Counted from the stretch's first letter, positions 26,496-37,464 are shown. The stretch is DNA of 64,000 nt from Acidiphilium sp. (GCA_027449105.1 DAIDMG010000001.1:1-64000); one strand, 5' to 3'. Notes: generated from the letters alone by a model not told the origin. Numbers and translations are program-made.

Positions 26496-27086
26496 ATGCC
26501 AGAAGGTCTGAATGCCACGCCTGTTTCGCGGACGATCGCGGGTGACGTGATCAACTTGCCGAACGCACTGACATTCGGAAGGATCTGCGCGGTGCCGGTG
26601 GCGGTCTGGCTGGTGTTGCGGCATGCCTTGGGAATGGCGGCTGCCCTGTTCATCATAGCGGGACTGACCGATGCACTGGACGGCGCCTTGGCGCGAAAGC
26701 GAGGGGTATCGGCTCTTGGTACTGTGCTTGATCCGGTCGCGGACAAACTGCTGTTGATCTCGATGTTCGTAACACTGGCCGCAATCGGCCGGCTGCCTGT
26801 TTGGTTGTCGATTTTGGTGGTGTTTCGCGATCTCATCATTGTAGGCGGCATTGTCGTCTTGCGGCTCCTTGGCCGGTCAGTAATCATTAAGCCGCTGCTG
26901 ATCTCGAAACTGAACACCGTGGCCCAGCTCATACTGGTGGCGGTTGCGATGCTTGACGCCAACAGGCTGTTCCATGACTCGATGCCATGGCTCGCCGAAG
27001 CGGTCCAGGTCTGCGTCGTTTTCGTCGCCGCCACCACGATGATTTCGGGGGCAGGGTATGTGCTAAGGGGAGCGCGTCTTGCCTGA
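26496..27086 (+). CDS. CDP-alcohol phosphatidyltransferase family protein (PgsA-like)
   Basis: Inner-membrane phospholipid synthase, 196 residues. The family signature is complete: D59, D62-G63, A66-R67, G75, D79 and D83 in DALDGALARK...LDPVADK. These aspartates bind Mg2+ and CDP-diacylglycerol. Size and the ITKPLLISK-like segment suggest phosphatidylglycerophosphate synthase or a cardiolipin-type synthase; the acceptor alcohol cannot be told from sequence. It is followed with overlap or near-contact by the AI-2E permease gene and then hdaA and ppk, probably one transcript. Confidence 0.85.
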   Translation: MPEGLNATPVSRTIAGDVINLPNALTFGRICAVPVAVWLVLRHALGMAAALFIIAGLTDALDGALARKRGVSALGTVLDPVADKLLLISMFVTLAAIGRLPVWLSILVVFRDLIIVGGIVVLRLLGRSVIIKPLLISKLNTVAQLILVAVAMLDANRLFHDSMPWLAEAVQVCVVFVAATTMISGAGYVLRGARLA

Positions 27087-27099
27087 AAGGGACCCCAGT

Positions 27100-28233
27100 A
27101 TGACCGAACCGACACGAACGGTCGCGCAGCCGCCAGCGGTTTCAGCAATTCCGCACAGTGTGCCGTCTTGGCAGCGCGTGGCAGCAATTCTGGCCGGATT
27201 GTTTGCCGTGTGGCTATTCCTGCGCCTGTTTGCCGGCATTTTGCTCCCTTTTGTCGTGGCTGCCGGAATAGCCTATTTTCTTGACCCGCCGGTCTCGACG
27301 TTGGCACGACTTGGTGTGCCGCGGTGGCTCGGAGCGATCCTGATGCTGGTCGCTCTCCTGACCTTCATCCTGCTGAGCCTGCTGTTGCTTTATCCGCTCG
27401 CCTCTGCCCAGATTCGCCTGCTTTCCTCGCAGGTGCCGCAGATGGTTGCCGGACTCCAGAGTTTCGCGGTGCACGAGATTGGCGTGCTGCAAAAGATTCT
27501 CGGCCCTGGCATGATTTCAAACAAGCTTCAGGCCCTAGTCGCGGACGAGGCTGGAGCCGCAATGGGGTTCATCGCTGATACCGCCCGACGTTTGCTCGGC
27601 ACGGGATTTGCCCTGTTCAATATTCTCACGCTCGTGATTGTCACGCCTATCATCGGGTTCTATTTGTTGCGCGACTGGCCGCTGGCAATGGCGCGTCTGG
27701 ACTCCTTGCTCCCTCGGGCCCAGGAAGCGGTCGTCCGCGGGCTTGCGAACGAAATCAGCCGCATCCTCAATGCGTGGCTGCGCGGACAGGCGATTTGCTG
27801 CCTGTTTCTTGCAGCCTTCTATTCGATTGCGCTGAGCGTGGCGGGGCTCAATCTGGGGCTCGTGCTCGGGCTTGTAGCCGGGATTCTGTCATTCATCCCT
27901 TACGTGGGTACCATTGTGGGAGCGATCTCGTCCATCGTGCTTGCTATCGGGCAGTTCAACGGGATCGATCACGTACTGATCATTGGACTGATTTTCGTGG
28001 CCGGTCAGCTGTTGAACGACTACGTGGTGGCGCCGCGCTTTCTCGGCGACCGGCTCGGCCTATCGGCAGCTTGGGTCATTTTCGCGCTCTTTGCTGGCGC
28101 GGAGGCGTTTGGTTTTCTCGGTATTCTTCTGGCAGTGCCCGTCACAGCGACACTCGGCGTACTCGTGCGGTTCTGGATCAGGCGTTACCAGCAGAGCTCG
28201 CTTTACCTTGACCCCCCACGCGTGTCGTTGTGA
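27100..28233 (+). CDS. AI-2E family transporter/PerM-like permease
   Basis: Membrane protein of 377 residues. Hydrophobic segments cluster at the N-terminus (about 30-100) and C-terminus (about 175-360) around a soluble central region, the layout of the PF01594 family. GLNLGLVLGLVAGILSFIPYVG is the typical core. Members have been linked to autoinducer-2 export or Na+/H+ antiport; the function here is unknown. The ATG at 27100 follows AAAGGGA; an upstream TTG overlaps the previous gene. Located between a lipid synthase and hdaA, as in related genomes. Confidence 0.85.
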   Translation: MTEPTRTVAQPPAVSAIPHSVPSWQRVAAILAGLFAVWLFLRLFAGILLPFVVAAGIAYFLDPPVSTLARLGVPRWLGAILMLVALLTFILLSLLLLYPLASAQIRLLSSQVPQMVAGLQSFAVHEIGVLQKILGPGMISNKLQALVADEAGAAMGFIADTARRLLGTGFALFNILTLVIVTPIIGFYLLRDWPLAMARLDSLLPRAQEAVVRGLANEISRILNAWLRGQAICCLFLAAFYSIALSVAGLNLGLVLGLVAGILSFIPYVGTIVGAISSIVLAIGQFNGIDHVLIIGLIFVAGQLLNDYVVAPRFLGDRLGLSAAWVIFALFAGAEAFGFLGILLAVPVTATLGVLVRFWIRRYQQSSLYLDPPRVSL

Positions 28234-28251
28234 GCGACCGGGGGTGATCAG

Positions 28252-28998
28252 GTGTCGATGATCCGGACGATAACGAGGGCGCGGCAGCTGATTCTGCCAT
28301 TCGCGGAGCCGGAGGTTTTTGCGCACGAGGATTTCATTGAGGCTGGGTCGAATGCGATGGCTCGCGCGGCCTTGGCGAATCCTGAAATCTGGGTCAACGG
28401 GCGGCTTGTTCTCTGGGGGGGGGAAGGCAGCGGTAAATCGCACCTGGCCGCGGTCTGGTCGGCAACGCGAGGCGCGCTGCTGTTGTCTGCCACAACGTTG
28501 CGGACGCCGATCGACCCGCCGGCATGCGATATCGTTATTGAGGATATCGACGCGATCATCGATCCGCTGGCATTGCTTTCCAGCCTCAACCTTGCCCAGG
28601 CGCTGGGCCGGATGACTCTCTTGACGTGCCGAACGCCGCCGGCACGGCTGGGTATTGGGCCACCCGATCTTGCCAGCCGGCTGCATGCAAGCCTCACGAT
28701 TGGCATCGGGTCACCGGAAGATGCGCTGCTCGATGCATTGTTCCAGCGACTCGCGGCGGCTCGGCAGATAACGTTCAGCGATGGTTTGCGCCGCTACCTG
28801 CTGGCACGCCTGCCACGTCGACCAGGCGTGCTGCGTGAGGCGATTGCGCGACTCGACCGAACGACGATGGCGCATGCGGCACGACCAACACGCCGCCTCG
28901 CCGAGGCCGCCCTCGGCGATCTTTTCGAGCTAGGTAACGCACCGGGGTGCGACCAGCCGGGTGAATGCTCTGCAAGCGACGCGCAATTACCTCTGTAA
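28252..28998 (+). CDS. hdaA: HdaA, regulator of DnaA inactivation
   Basis: AAA+ protein of 248 residues resembling the DnaA ATPase domain without the DNA-binding domain. The N-terminal QLILPF (12-17) is the sliding-clamp binding motif that lets Hda act on clamp-bound complexes. The Walker A motif is GGEGSGKS (56-63); the Walker B region reads DIVIEDID. With the clamp it stimulates ATP hydrolysis by DnaA and prevents re-initiation. The C-terminal tail is longer and more polar than usual. The start may be GTG 28252 or ATG 28258. It lies 18 bases after the permease gene and 29 before ppk. Confidence 0.85.
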   Translation: MSMIRTITRARQLILPFAEPEVFAHEDFIEAGSNAMARAALANPEIWVNGRLVLWGGEGSGKSHLAAVWSATRGALLLSATTLRTPIDPPACDIVIEDIDAIIDPLALLSSLNLAQALGRMTLLTCRTPPARLGIGPPDLASRLHASLTIGIGSPEDALLDALFQRLAAARQITFSDGLRRYLLARLPRRPGVLREAIARLDRTTMAHAARPTRRLAEAALGDLFELGNAPGCDQPGECSASDAQLPL

Positions 28999-29027
28999 AC
29001 GCTTGCAGATTGCTGTAAGATCTGGCC

Positions 29028-31235
29028 ATGGACCAGGACGCTGTTCCACTCACTGCAGTGATCGAAGGAGCTGAGCCGGCGATTCGCCATGAGTCAGGCC
29101 GGTTTCTCAACCGTGAGCTTTCCTGGCTTGATTTCAATGCTCGTGTCGTGGCTGCGGCTGAGGATGAGCGGTTTCCCTTGCTTGAGCGCCTGCGCTTTGT
29201 TTCGATCAGCGCGTCCAACCTGGACGAGTTTTATTCTGTTCGTGTTGCGGGGCTGATCGGGCAGGTGCGGGCCGGTGTGGCTGCCCTCTCCTCCGATGGC
29301 CTGACGCCGGGTCAGCAGCTAGCCGCCGTGAATGCCCGGGCCCGTGATCTGCTTGCCGGGCAACAGCGTGCCGTTACAAAGCTGCGGCGTGAGCTGGATG
29401 CAATCGGGATCAGCATCGTAACGCCAGCCGAGCTGACGCAAGAAGAGCGAGGCTTTCTCGATTATTACTTCATGGAGCGGGTGTTCCCGGTACTGACGCC
29501 GCTCGCGATCGACCCGGCCCATCCGTTTCCCTTTGTTCCGAACATGGGATTGGTGCTCGCACTCCGGCTGGTGCGGGAGGCAGATGGCGGTGCAATGCGC
29601 GGACTTATCCCCTTGCCCGCGCAGATTCGACGCTTCATTCGGCTGCCTCCGCCGACGCAGGCAAGCGGCCCGGCGCCGATCCGTTTCGTGCTGCTGGAAG
29701 ATCTGGTCGAGCTGTTCCTTGACCATCTGTTCCCTGGTTTTCAGCTGGCCGGTTCGGGCCTTTTCCGGGTGATCCGCGATACCGATGTGGAGTTCGAGGA
29801 GGAAGCCGAGGATTTGGTGCAGTCCTATGAATCGGCACTGAAACGCAGACGGCGAGGCGTTGTCATTCAATTGACGCTGGCGGCAGGAATGCCTGACAGC
29901 CTTCGTGCTCTTGTCATCGAAGAGGTTGAGGCACCTGACGACGAGACAATTGTCGAAGCTGGATTCCTTGGCCTGGTCGACTTGAAGGAGATGATTGTCG
30001 AGGATCGGCCCGATCTCCTGTTCCCCGTGTATACGCCGCGTTTTCCCGAGCGGATTCGCGACTTCGGGGGTGATTGCTTTGCAGCGATCCGCAACAAGGA
30101 CATCATCGTCCATCACCCGTTTGAGAGTTTCGACGTGGTTGTCCAGTTCCTGCGCCAGGCGGCCGCTGATCCGAATGTGGTCGCAATCAAGCAAACGCTG
30201 TACCGAACCAGTCGGGATTCACCGATCGTTGGTGCGCTGATCGAGGCAGCAGAAGCTGGAAAAAGCGTGATGGCGATGGTCGAACTGCGGGCACGCTTTG
30301 ACGAGGAGGCAAACATCCGCCTTGCGAGGACACTGGAAGCAGCAGGTGTTCAGGTGGTCTACGGTTTTCTTGGCTTGAAGACACATGCGAAGCTGTCATT
30401 AATTGTTCGCCGTGAGGGTAATGCCATGCGCGCCTATGCGCATTTTGGCACCGGCAATTACCACCCGATTACCGCACGAACCTATACCGATCTATCATTT
30501 TTCACCACAGATCCGGAGCTTACGCGCGACGCAGCGCGATTGTTCAATTACATGACCGGCTACGCCCGGCCGGAGCGGATGGAACAGCTTGCTTTCAGCC
30601 CGCTGACAACACGTAAGACGATCGAGGCGCTCATCGATGCGGAAATTGCTGCGGCACGGAGCGGGCGGCCGTCGGGGATCTGGCTGAAGCTGAATTCGCT
30701 CGTCGATGAACAGTTAATCGACCGCCTTTACGAAGCGTCATGCGCCGGTGTGCCCATCCACGCTGTGGTCCGGGGCATCTGCTGCCTTCGTCCAGGGGTC
30801 CCGGGGCTGTCACAGAACATCGCGGTCAAGTCCATCATTGGACGCTTCCTTGAGCATGCACGGATCGCCGTTTTCGCGAACGAGGCAAAAATGCCATCGC
30901 GGAATAACAAGGTGTTTATATCAAGCGCCGATTGGATGGTCCGTAATCTCGATTGGCGAATCGAGACCTTTGTACCAATCCATAATCCCACCGTCCACGC
31001 CCAGGTTCTGGACCAGATTATGGTTGTCAATCTGCAGGATAACACGAACGCGTGGACGCTCGACGGTGACGGTCGCTGGTACAAGCAACACCATGGACGC
31101 AAGGCAATCTCCGCTCATGATTATTTCATGACCAATCCGTCATTGTCGGGTCGGGGATCGGCGCTACGCGGTCCACCGGGTAACGCTCGGCGGGAGCAAA
31201 CGCGCTTCCGGAAGACTTTTCTGATCGAAGAATAA
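29028..31235 (+). CDS. ppk: Polyphosphate kinase 1
   Basis: Ppk1, 735 residues, which reversibly makes long-chain polyphosphate from ATP. All four domains are present, starting RFLNRELSWLDFNARV. The autophosphorylated histidine is H472 in YAHFGTGNYH, and the second conserved histidine is H610 in FLEHARI; GICCLRPGVPG precedes it. Polyphosphate supports stress survival, acid and metal tolerance. It is last in the plus-strand run with hdaA; the exopolyphosphatase gene ppx, which often follows, is not here. Confidence 0.96.
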   Translation: MDQDAVPLTAVIEGAEPAIRHESGRFLNRELSWLDFNARVVAAAEDERFPLLERLRFVSISASNLDEFYSVRVAGLIGQVRAGVAALSSDGLTPGQQLAAVNARARDLLAGQQRAVTKLRRELDAIGISIVTPAELTQEERGFLDYYFMERVFPVLTPLAIDPAHPFPFVPNMGLVLALRLVREADGGAMRGLIPLPAQIRRFIRLPPPTQASGPAPIRFVLLEDLVELFLDHLFPGFQLAGSGLFRVIRDTDVEFEEEAEDLVQSYESALKRRRRGVVIQLTLAAGMPDSLRALVIEEVEAPDDETIVEAGFLGLVDLKEMIVEDRPDLLFPVYTPRFPERIRDFGGDCFAAIRNKDIIVHHPFESFDVVVQFLRQAAADPNVVAIKQTLYRTSRDSPIVGALIEAAEAGKSVMAMVELRARFDEEANIRLARTLEAAGVQVVYGFLGLKTHAKLSLIVRREGNAMRAYAHFGTGNYHPITARTYTDLSFFTTDPELTRDAARLFNYMTGYARPERMEQLAFSPLTTRKTIEALIDAEIAAARSGRPSGIWLKLNSLVDEQLIDRLYEASCAGVPIHAVVRGICCLRPGVPGLSQNIAVKSIIGRFLEHARIAVFANEAKMPSRNNKVFISSADWMVRNLDWRIETFVPIHNPTVHAQVLDQIMVVNLQDNTNAWTLDGDGRWYKQHHGRKAISAHDYFMTNPSLSGRGSALRGPPGNARREQTRFRKTFLIEE

Positions 31236-31357
31236 CCGATGCGTTGCGTGCACCAGACCGCTTTCCTGGGAGCCCAAGCTGTGCGTACAGGTAGAAAGCG
31301 AGAGGGGAGTCTTGTCTCACGCCGGATGTTCGCCGGGACTTACGCTGGCGCCGAAAG

Positions 31358-31615
31358 TTATTGCAGCGTCATAGTGGTACCGTGGCGGCATTCGCCGGGC
31401 GTAATCAGATCTACCGACGCGACGCGCACCGAGTGAAGACGCCCGTCGAGGCTTCGGGACCAGAAATCCAGAAAACGATGGAGTACAGGATAGGAGGGCG
31501 CCAAATCCAGATCTTGCCAGATATATGTTTGCAAAACACCGGGATGGTCCGGCAGGTGATATAGAATCTCAGCGGTTGTTAGCCGATAGTCCCGAATTTG
31601 GCGTCCAAGCTCCAT
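31358..31615 (-). CDS. usg: Usg-family protein
   Basis: An 85-residue protein of the small alphaproteobacterial Usg family, named for a gene next to a tryptophan synthesis operon and of unknown function. The recognisable core is YRLTTAEILYHLPDHP followed by LQTYIWQDLDLAP and LHRFLDFW. The ATG at 31615 (MELGRQIRDY) matches the family start; an open frame extends 19 codons further. Here it is not near trp genes but lies convergent to ppk and divergent from groES. A 31-base dyad (31665-31695) lies just upstream of it. Confidence 0.8.
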   Translation of the reverse strand: MELGRQIRDYRLTTAEILYHLPDHPGVLQTYIWQDLDLAPSYPVLHRFLDFWSRSLDGRLHSVRVASVDLITPGECRHGTTMTLQ

Positions 31616-31664
31616 CGTGCATCCCGTCGGTTTGATTGACTCCAGGTTGAGCGGCGGCGAACCG

Positions 31665-31695
31665 CTTGGCACTAAGATGGCACCATCTTGCCAAG
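31665..31695. repeat. Inverted repeat between usg and groES
   Basis: Two 13-base arms, CTTGGC plus AAGATGG on the left and CCATCTTGCCAAG on the right, separated by CA, with a 3-base bulge (act) in the left arm. No T tract follows on the plus strand; the right side is A-rich. Position 50 bases upstream of usg and about 230 upstream of groES fits an operator better than a terminator. Confidence 0.5.
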
Positions 31696-31761
31696 ATAAT
31701 TCAATAAAAAAATCATCGATTTCAGCACTTTATCACTCGACAAACCGATCTGCTGCTGAAT

Positions 31762-31790
31762 CTTGACTCGGCGGCCCGGCAATTCTATTT
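31762..31790 (+). promoter_or_regulatory. Putative heat-shock promoter of groESL
   Basis: CTTGACT at 31762-31768 and CTATTT at 31785-31790 resemble the alphaproteobacterial sigma-32 pattern (CTTG, about 18 bases, then a TAT-type -10). It sits immediately upstream of the CIRCE operator, as in other groESL operons, so control by both RpoH and HrcA is likely. Confidence 0.45.
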
Positions 31791-31792
31791 GA

Positions 31793-31819
31793 GTGGCACT
31801 CTCTGGGTGAGAGTGCTAG
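31793..31819 (+). promoter_or_regulatory. CIRCE element, HrcA operator of groESL
   Basis: GTGGCACTC, nine spacer bases, then GAGTGCTAG. This matches the CIRCE consensus TTAGCACTC-N9-GAGTGCTAA at 15 of 18 arm positions with exact spacing. HrcA bound here represses groESL until heat shock titrates GroEL. The element is 78 bases upstream of the groES start. Confidence 0.88.
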
Positions 31820-31896
31820 CAGCGCCCGGTGCCGCTTTCGGGTCGGTCGCTGCTGAGTCTTATTCTTGTAACAGACTAATGTCAGGAGCGATCCAG

Positions 31897-32211
31897 ATGA
31901 AATTCCGTCCTCTGCACGACCGTGTGGTGGTTCGTCGGCTGAATGCCGAAGAAAAAACCGCCGGCGGCATCATCATCCCCGACACTGCCAAAGAAAAGCC
32001 GATGGAAGGCGAAGTTATTGCTGTGGGCCCGGGCGCCCGCAATGAGCAGGGTCAGCTCGTGACGCTCGACGTCAAGGCTGGGGATCATATTCTTTTCGGA
32101 AAATGGTCCGGCACTGAAGTCAAAATTGACGGCGAAGAGCTGCTGATCATGAAAGAGTCCGACATCATGGGCATCATCGAGGGTAGTGCGGCCAAAAAGA
32201 AGGCCGCCTGA
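31897..32211 (+). CDS. groES: Co-chaperonin GroES
   Basis: 10-kDa chaperonin lid, 104 residues, starting [14 protein letters not shown]. The mobile loop lies within [18 protein letters not shown] (about residues 16-34), which docks on GroEL. It forms a heptamer. The ATG follows AGGAG; the frame is open further upstream through the CIRCE element but that is leader sequence. First gene of the CIRCE-controlled groESL operon, 44 bases ahead of groEL. Confidence 0.98.
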   Translation: MKFRPLHDRVVVRRLNAEEKTAGGIIIPDTAKEKPMEGEVIAVGPGARNEQGQLVTLDVKAGDHILFGKWSGTEVKIDGEELLIMKESDIMGIIEGSAAKKKAA

Positions 32212-32243
32212 TCCTTCGTCGAACCCCCATCCGATTTCGTTAA

Positions 32244-33899
<1,656 letters not shown>

Positions 33900-33930
33900 A
33901 CCACGGTCGCTTGGCTGTGAATTTCGAAGA

Positions 33931-33957
33931 GGCCGTGGATTTGTCCACGGCCTTTTT
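33931..33957 (+). terminator. Rho-independent terminator of groESL
   Basis: Perfect 9-bp stem GGCCGTGGA/TCCACGGCC with a TTTG loop followed by TTTTT, 31 bases after the groEL1 stop. Confidence 0.92.
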
Positions 33958-34255
33958 GCTTGAAAAAAGCGGCAATCACGCTCAGCCCCTTGATACGTAA
34001 TCAACAGGCGCTGGTTGCCCTGGTCGCGCAACAGGCCACCGATCTGCTACTCGGCCCTCGCAGGTCGTACAGCTCCCCAAGATGGGCCCCGCTCAACGGA
34101 AAACGCGCAACCTTTAAGGAGCAGTCGGCAGACAGACAAGCCATGAGAGGCGGTGTCCGCGATCTGGAAAGGAAAGCTGCTATTTGCCAGCGGCACCCGA
34201 TGCCTGCGTTGACGTCAGGCGCCGCTGCGCAGACTGCCGCAAGGAAATCCGCGGG
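33958..34255. other. Intergenic region, no supported gene
   Basis: About 300 bases between the groESL terminator and the end of the convergent acyltransferase fusion gene. A plus-strand frame is open here and continues antisense into that gene, but its sequence is not protein-like and has no ribosome site. No clear terminator for the minus-strand gene was found. Confidence 0.4.
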
Positions 34256-36907
34256 TCAAGGTTCGTCCGGGTCCGGTTCAAGGCTCGCAACAGCCTCGCG
34301 GATAACATTCGCGATGTGCTGCTGGCCCGCACGGCCCGCCGGACCGCCAGCCAGCCGGGCAGGGTCAATTGGTTTTCCGAAGCGGATCGTGATTTGCGTT
34401 CGCCGGGGGAAGCGTGCGCCCGGCGGCAACGCGACGTTTGTGCCGCTGATGAAGACCGGGACGACGGCGACCGGATGCTCGAGCCACAAGGCGCCGATTC
34501 CAGGCAGGAAGGTTTGCAAGGAACCATCGGGGCTGAGCCCACCTTCGGCAAACCAGATGAGGGTTCGCTGGCGAGCCAGCACGGATGCGCCCAAGGCAAG
34601 GGCCTGGGCTACGTTCCGGTCGGGATCAATGGGTACGATCTGCGCAGCTCGGCTGAAAAGGCGTCGCAAAGGAGTATTGAACAAAAGCCCTGTCCATCCC
34701 GCCCAGTATGCATCCTGAAGCTGTTGATGTGACAGCGCGGCCGAGAGCGCGAAAGGATCAAGATAGCTTACGTGATTGGGACAGAGGAGGAAGGGTCTGG
34801 GTGGCAGTGACTCCTCCCCAACCACGCGCAGCCTGAAAAAGGAACGCATCACGGCACGCACAGACGCTTCGCCCACGCTGCGGAGAGCATGAACACCGAG
34901 CCCATAATCCGCGAGCCAGCGCTTTTCGCTTTCGACCATGACCGGCGGGATTTCCGAGGTCGCAGGCGCCTGGGTCGCCTCCCGAAGCAAGTCGCGCAAG
35001 GTTACAACGCGCGCAATCTGCCGTTCGGTAAGAGAAATGCCGCATTCGCGTTGGAGTGCTAACGTAAGATCGATCCATCCCAGCGAATCAATTCCAAGAT
35101 CGAGTTGTGGGCTCGTTTCAAGATCAATCGAATGATCGGGAAAACGGCTTTGTAGCCATCGCCATAACCGGGCGCTCCTTGCGTCGTCCAGCAACGCCTT
35201 GTCCACTGGCGCCATTGGGGTGCCTTCCTGCCTGGATGGTGGGCTATGGGCGACAGTGTAGAGCGCCGGCAATAAATGCCTCCGAAGCTTGCCAAGCTGG
35301 GTCCGTGGCAGCGGCGAACGCGTGACCGAAAAGCCGGTCAGTCTGAGGTGGGGAGGCAAAGTTCTCGCGCGCTTGTTCAGAGCGTCCCTGATCAATCCTT
35401 CCAGCCGGATTGCCCCGGCATCACGGGCAATTTCTTCGTTCGGAACAACCAGCGCGACCAGGCCCCGCTTCATCCCCAACAGAGCGATTTCCCGGATCAA
35501 CGGATTTTCCGAATATGCGGCTTCCACGATCTCCGGATAGATCTTCTTTCCATTTGATAGCACGATCGTTTCGGTTCGGCGCGCAATAACAAATAGATAG
35601 GAGTCGCGATCAAGCCGGCCGAGATCGCCCGTCCGAAACCATCCGTCCGACGTGAAAGCCGCCTGCGTTGCTGCGTCATCAGGGAAGTAACCAGAAAACA
35701 CGCTGCTGCCACACGCCTCGATTTCGCCGACACCGGATGGGTCTGCATCGGCTATACGGACACTAACACCAGGCAACGCCTGGCCGGCAGAGCCGGCACG
35801 AGCGTAGCCAATGCGGCTGAATGTAAGTATAGGTGACGTTTCCGTCAGTCCATACCCCGTTAGCACCTGCCAGCCAAACGCCGTGAGGCCTGTCTCGATA
35901 TCTGTCGGCAGCGCCGCTCCGCCACAAACCATCAGCCGCAGGTGGCCGCCAAATTGCCGGTGCACGGAACGAAGCAGCCAACGACCGAGTGGCCACCCCA
36001 GCCGATGTTGAGCAAGGCGGGATAGAGACAACAAGGCCGAGAATATAGATTGCGTCAAAGGCGGCCGAGCAGCGGCGGCGCGGAGGATTCCGTCAACGAG
36101 CGCAGTGTACAGGCGTGGGACGCCCAAAAGAACGGTTACACGGTACCGCTGCAGTGCCGTCACCAGTTCCGGTCCACTCAGACCAGCCGGAAGCACGATG
36201 CCGGCTCCACAAGAGGAAACCGTCAGAAGTCCTACCGTAAGGGGGTAGATGTGGTGAAGCGGCAAAGGTATCAACACACGGTCATTTTCACTAATAAAAC
36301 CTTCGTGTGACAGAGCATTGACATTCGAAAGAAGGTTCGCATGGGTGAGAGGAACTGCTTTGGGCAAACCCGTCGTTCCTGACGTAAAGGCGAGAATTGC
36401 GACATCTCCGGGCCGGGACAGAGGCGGTTGCGGCGTCCAGAGTACGCGCACCCGATCCCGCCGTTGCGCGATCTCGGACGCGACTGCGTCGAGATCAATG
36501 ACCTTGAGAGCCTTATGGATGGCCTGGATGCCTTCGACCCGAAAGCCGGGTGTCAGGATAACGTCACAATTGGCGACCTCCATCATGTGCGCGATGTCAT
36601 CGTGACTTGCGTGCCAATCAATCGGCATAACAGCCAGTCCTGCTCCGATGATGCCCCAAAACGCCTGGATCCAGGCCAAACTGTTCGGCGCGAGCAGGCC
36701 GACGACTTTGCGTTGCGTGGATGGATGTTCTCTTAAGTGCTCCGCAAACGTTTGGGCGGCCATCGACAGTTCCGCGAACGTTGTTCGGGCTTCCCCATTC
36801 TGCTCCACCATCTGAAGGACCGCAGGAGTGTCCCCAAATCTGTCCATTTGGCCGAGAACATCCTGAAGCGTGACGAGGTGGGCGGATAGATCGGCATCAC
36901 GCGGCAT
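34256..36907 (-). CDS. Three-domain acyl-activating enzyme, acyl carrier domain and PlsC-type acyltransferase
   Basis: An 883-residue multidomain protein. Residues 1-550 form an AMP-binding acyl-activating enzyme: P-loop FTSGTTGLPK near 175, GYGLTETSP near 347, GWFRTGDLG, and the catalytic A10 lysine in PRTQLGKLRR near 535. Residues about 575-650 form an acyl carrier domain with the phosphopantetheine serine in LGIDSLGW (about 605). The C-terminal 230 residues are a PlsC-type glycerolipid acyltransferase with NHVSYLD (HX4D) near 708 and an EGGLS motif near 783. The likely path is activation of a free fatty acid, loading on the built-in carrier, and transfer to a lysolipid, comparable to E. 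coli Aas but with another order and its own ACP. It lies 57 bases after an 82-residue protein gene. Confidence 0.85.
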   Translation of the reverse strand: MPRDADLSAHLVTLQDVLGQMDRFGDTPAVLQMVEQNGEARTTFAELSMAAQTFAEHLREHPSTQRKVVGLLAPNSLAWIQAFWGIIGAGLAVMPIDWHASHDDIAHMMEVANCDVILTPGFRVEGIQAIHKALKVIDLDAVASEIAQRRDRVRVLWTPQPPLSRPGDVAILAFTSGTTGLPKAVPLTHANLLSNVNALSHEGFISENDRVLIPLPLHHIYPLTVGLLTVSSCGAGIVLPAGLSGPELVTALQRYRVTVLLGVPRLYTALVDGILRAAAARPPLTQSIFSALLSLSRLAQHRLGWPLGRWLLRSVHRQFGGHLRLMVCGGAALPTDIETGLTAFGWQVLTGYGLTETSPILTFSRIGYARAGSAGQALPGVSVRIADADPSGVGEIEACGSSVFSGYFPDDAATQAAFTSDGWFRTGDLGRLDRDSYLFVIARRTETIVLSNGKKIYPEIVEAAYSENPLIREIALLGMKRGLVALVVPNEEIARDAGAIRLEGLIRDALNKRARTLPPHLRLTGFSVTRSPLPRTQLGKLRRHLLPALYTVAHSPPSRQEGTPMAPVDKALLDDARSARLWRWLQSRFPDHSIDLETSPQLDLGIDSLGWIDLTLALQRECGISLTERQIARVVTLRDLLREATQAPATSEIPPVMVESEKRWLADYGLGVHALRSVGEASVRAVMRSFFRLRVVGEESLPPRPFLLCPNHVSYLDPFALSAALSHQQLQDAYWAGWTGLLFNTPLRRLFSRAAQIVPIDPDRNVAQALALGASVLARQRTLIWFAEGGLSPDGSLQTFLPGIGALWLEHPVAVVPVFISGTNVALPPGARFPRRTQITIRFGKPIDPARLAGGPAGRAGQQHIANVIREAVASLEPDPDEP

Positions 36908-36964
36908 GTCAGAATTCCCAGGAAATCGCCGACGGTAGCGGTCGCGGAAATGAGTTGCCGGCCA

Positions 36965-37213
36965 TCAACGGCGCTCTGGTTCCGGCAATGCGCTTTCGAG
37001 GATCTCGAAGATTTGAGCTGCCCGGCCACTAGGCGAGCGATGCAGTCTGCGATGCAAATAGTCATCCGACGTCAGCCACGTGTACGCTTCGAGAACTTCG
37101 TCATACGTTCCGCCCACGCCAAGAATTTGCATGACAAGATCGTCGTCGCATTGACCGATTATCGTCCGAATTTCAGTTGAATTGGCAGCTTTGACATCTC
37201 CGGATTCATTCAT
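36965..37213 (-). CDS. Conserved-looking 82-residue acidic protein
   Basis: Unrecognised small soluble protein, 82 residues, starting MNESGDVKAANST. The sequence is coherent and acidic, with a predicted helical core around IRTIIGQCDDDLVMQIL and the segment YDEVLEAYTWLTSDD, and a C-terminus ending LPEPERR. The ATG at 37213 follows GGAG at 6 bases, a strong start; the frame extends 23 codons upstream without support. It sits between the solo groEL2 (251 bases upstream, same strand) and the acyl-activating/acyltransferase gene (57 bases downstream). The context suggests a role in the same stress or lipid response. Its function is unknown. Confidence 0.6.
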   Translation of the reverse strand: MNESGDVKAANSTEIRTIIGQCDDDLVMQILGVGGTYDEVLEAYTWLTSDDYLHRRLHRSPSGRAAQIFEILESALPEPERR

Positions 37214-37464
37214 ATTCCACTCCGTTGTCCAGGCGGGCCTAACGCGCCGGAAATGGTTGGCGGTCGCCCGGCACGCGTCCATGGCATTGTCTTGCCCTCT
37301 TCAGCAGGGATCGTGGGTGCCACCCGGATCGTATTTCTGAGGCAATAACCATTGGACGGAAAGAAACAGCAAACACAATTGAGGTCCAGGCAAAATTGCG
37401 TGGCCGCATGTTCGGGCAGAAAGGCTGTTTCTCAGGCAGTGAATAAGTTCGAACTAACACGGCG

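Noticed and set aside
26440-27004. Near-identical 19-20 base words (CCATGGCTCGCCGA(A)GCGGT) about 545 bases apart
   Set aside because: One copy is inside coding sequence that encodes a sensible protein; no element boundaries or further copies, so probably chance.
33960-34718. Plus-strand frame after groEL1
   Set aside because: Mostly antisense to the acyltransferase domain of the convergent fusion gene and not protein-like before it.
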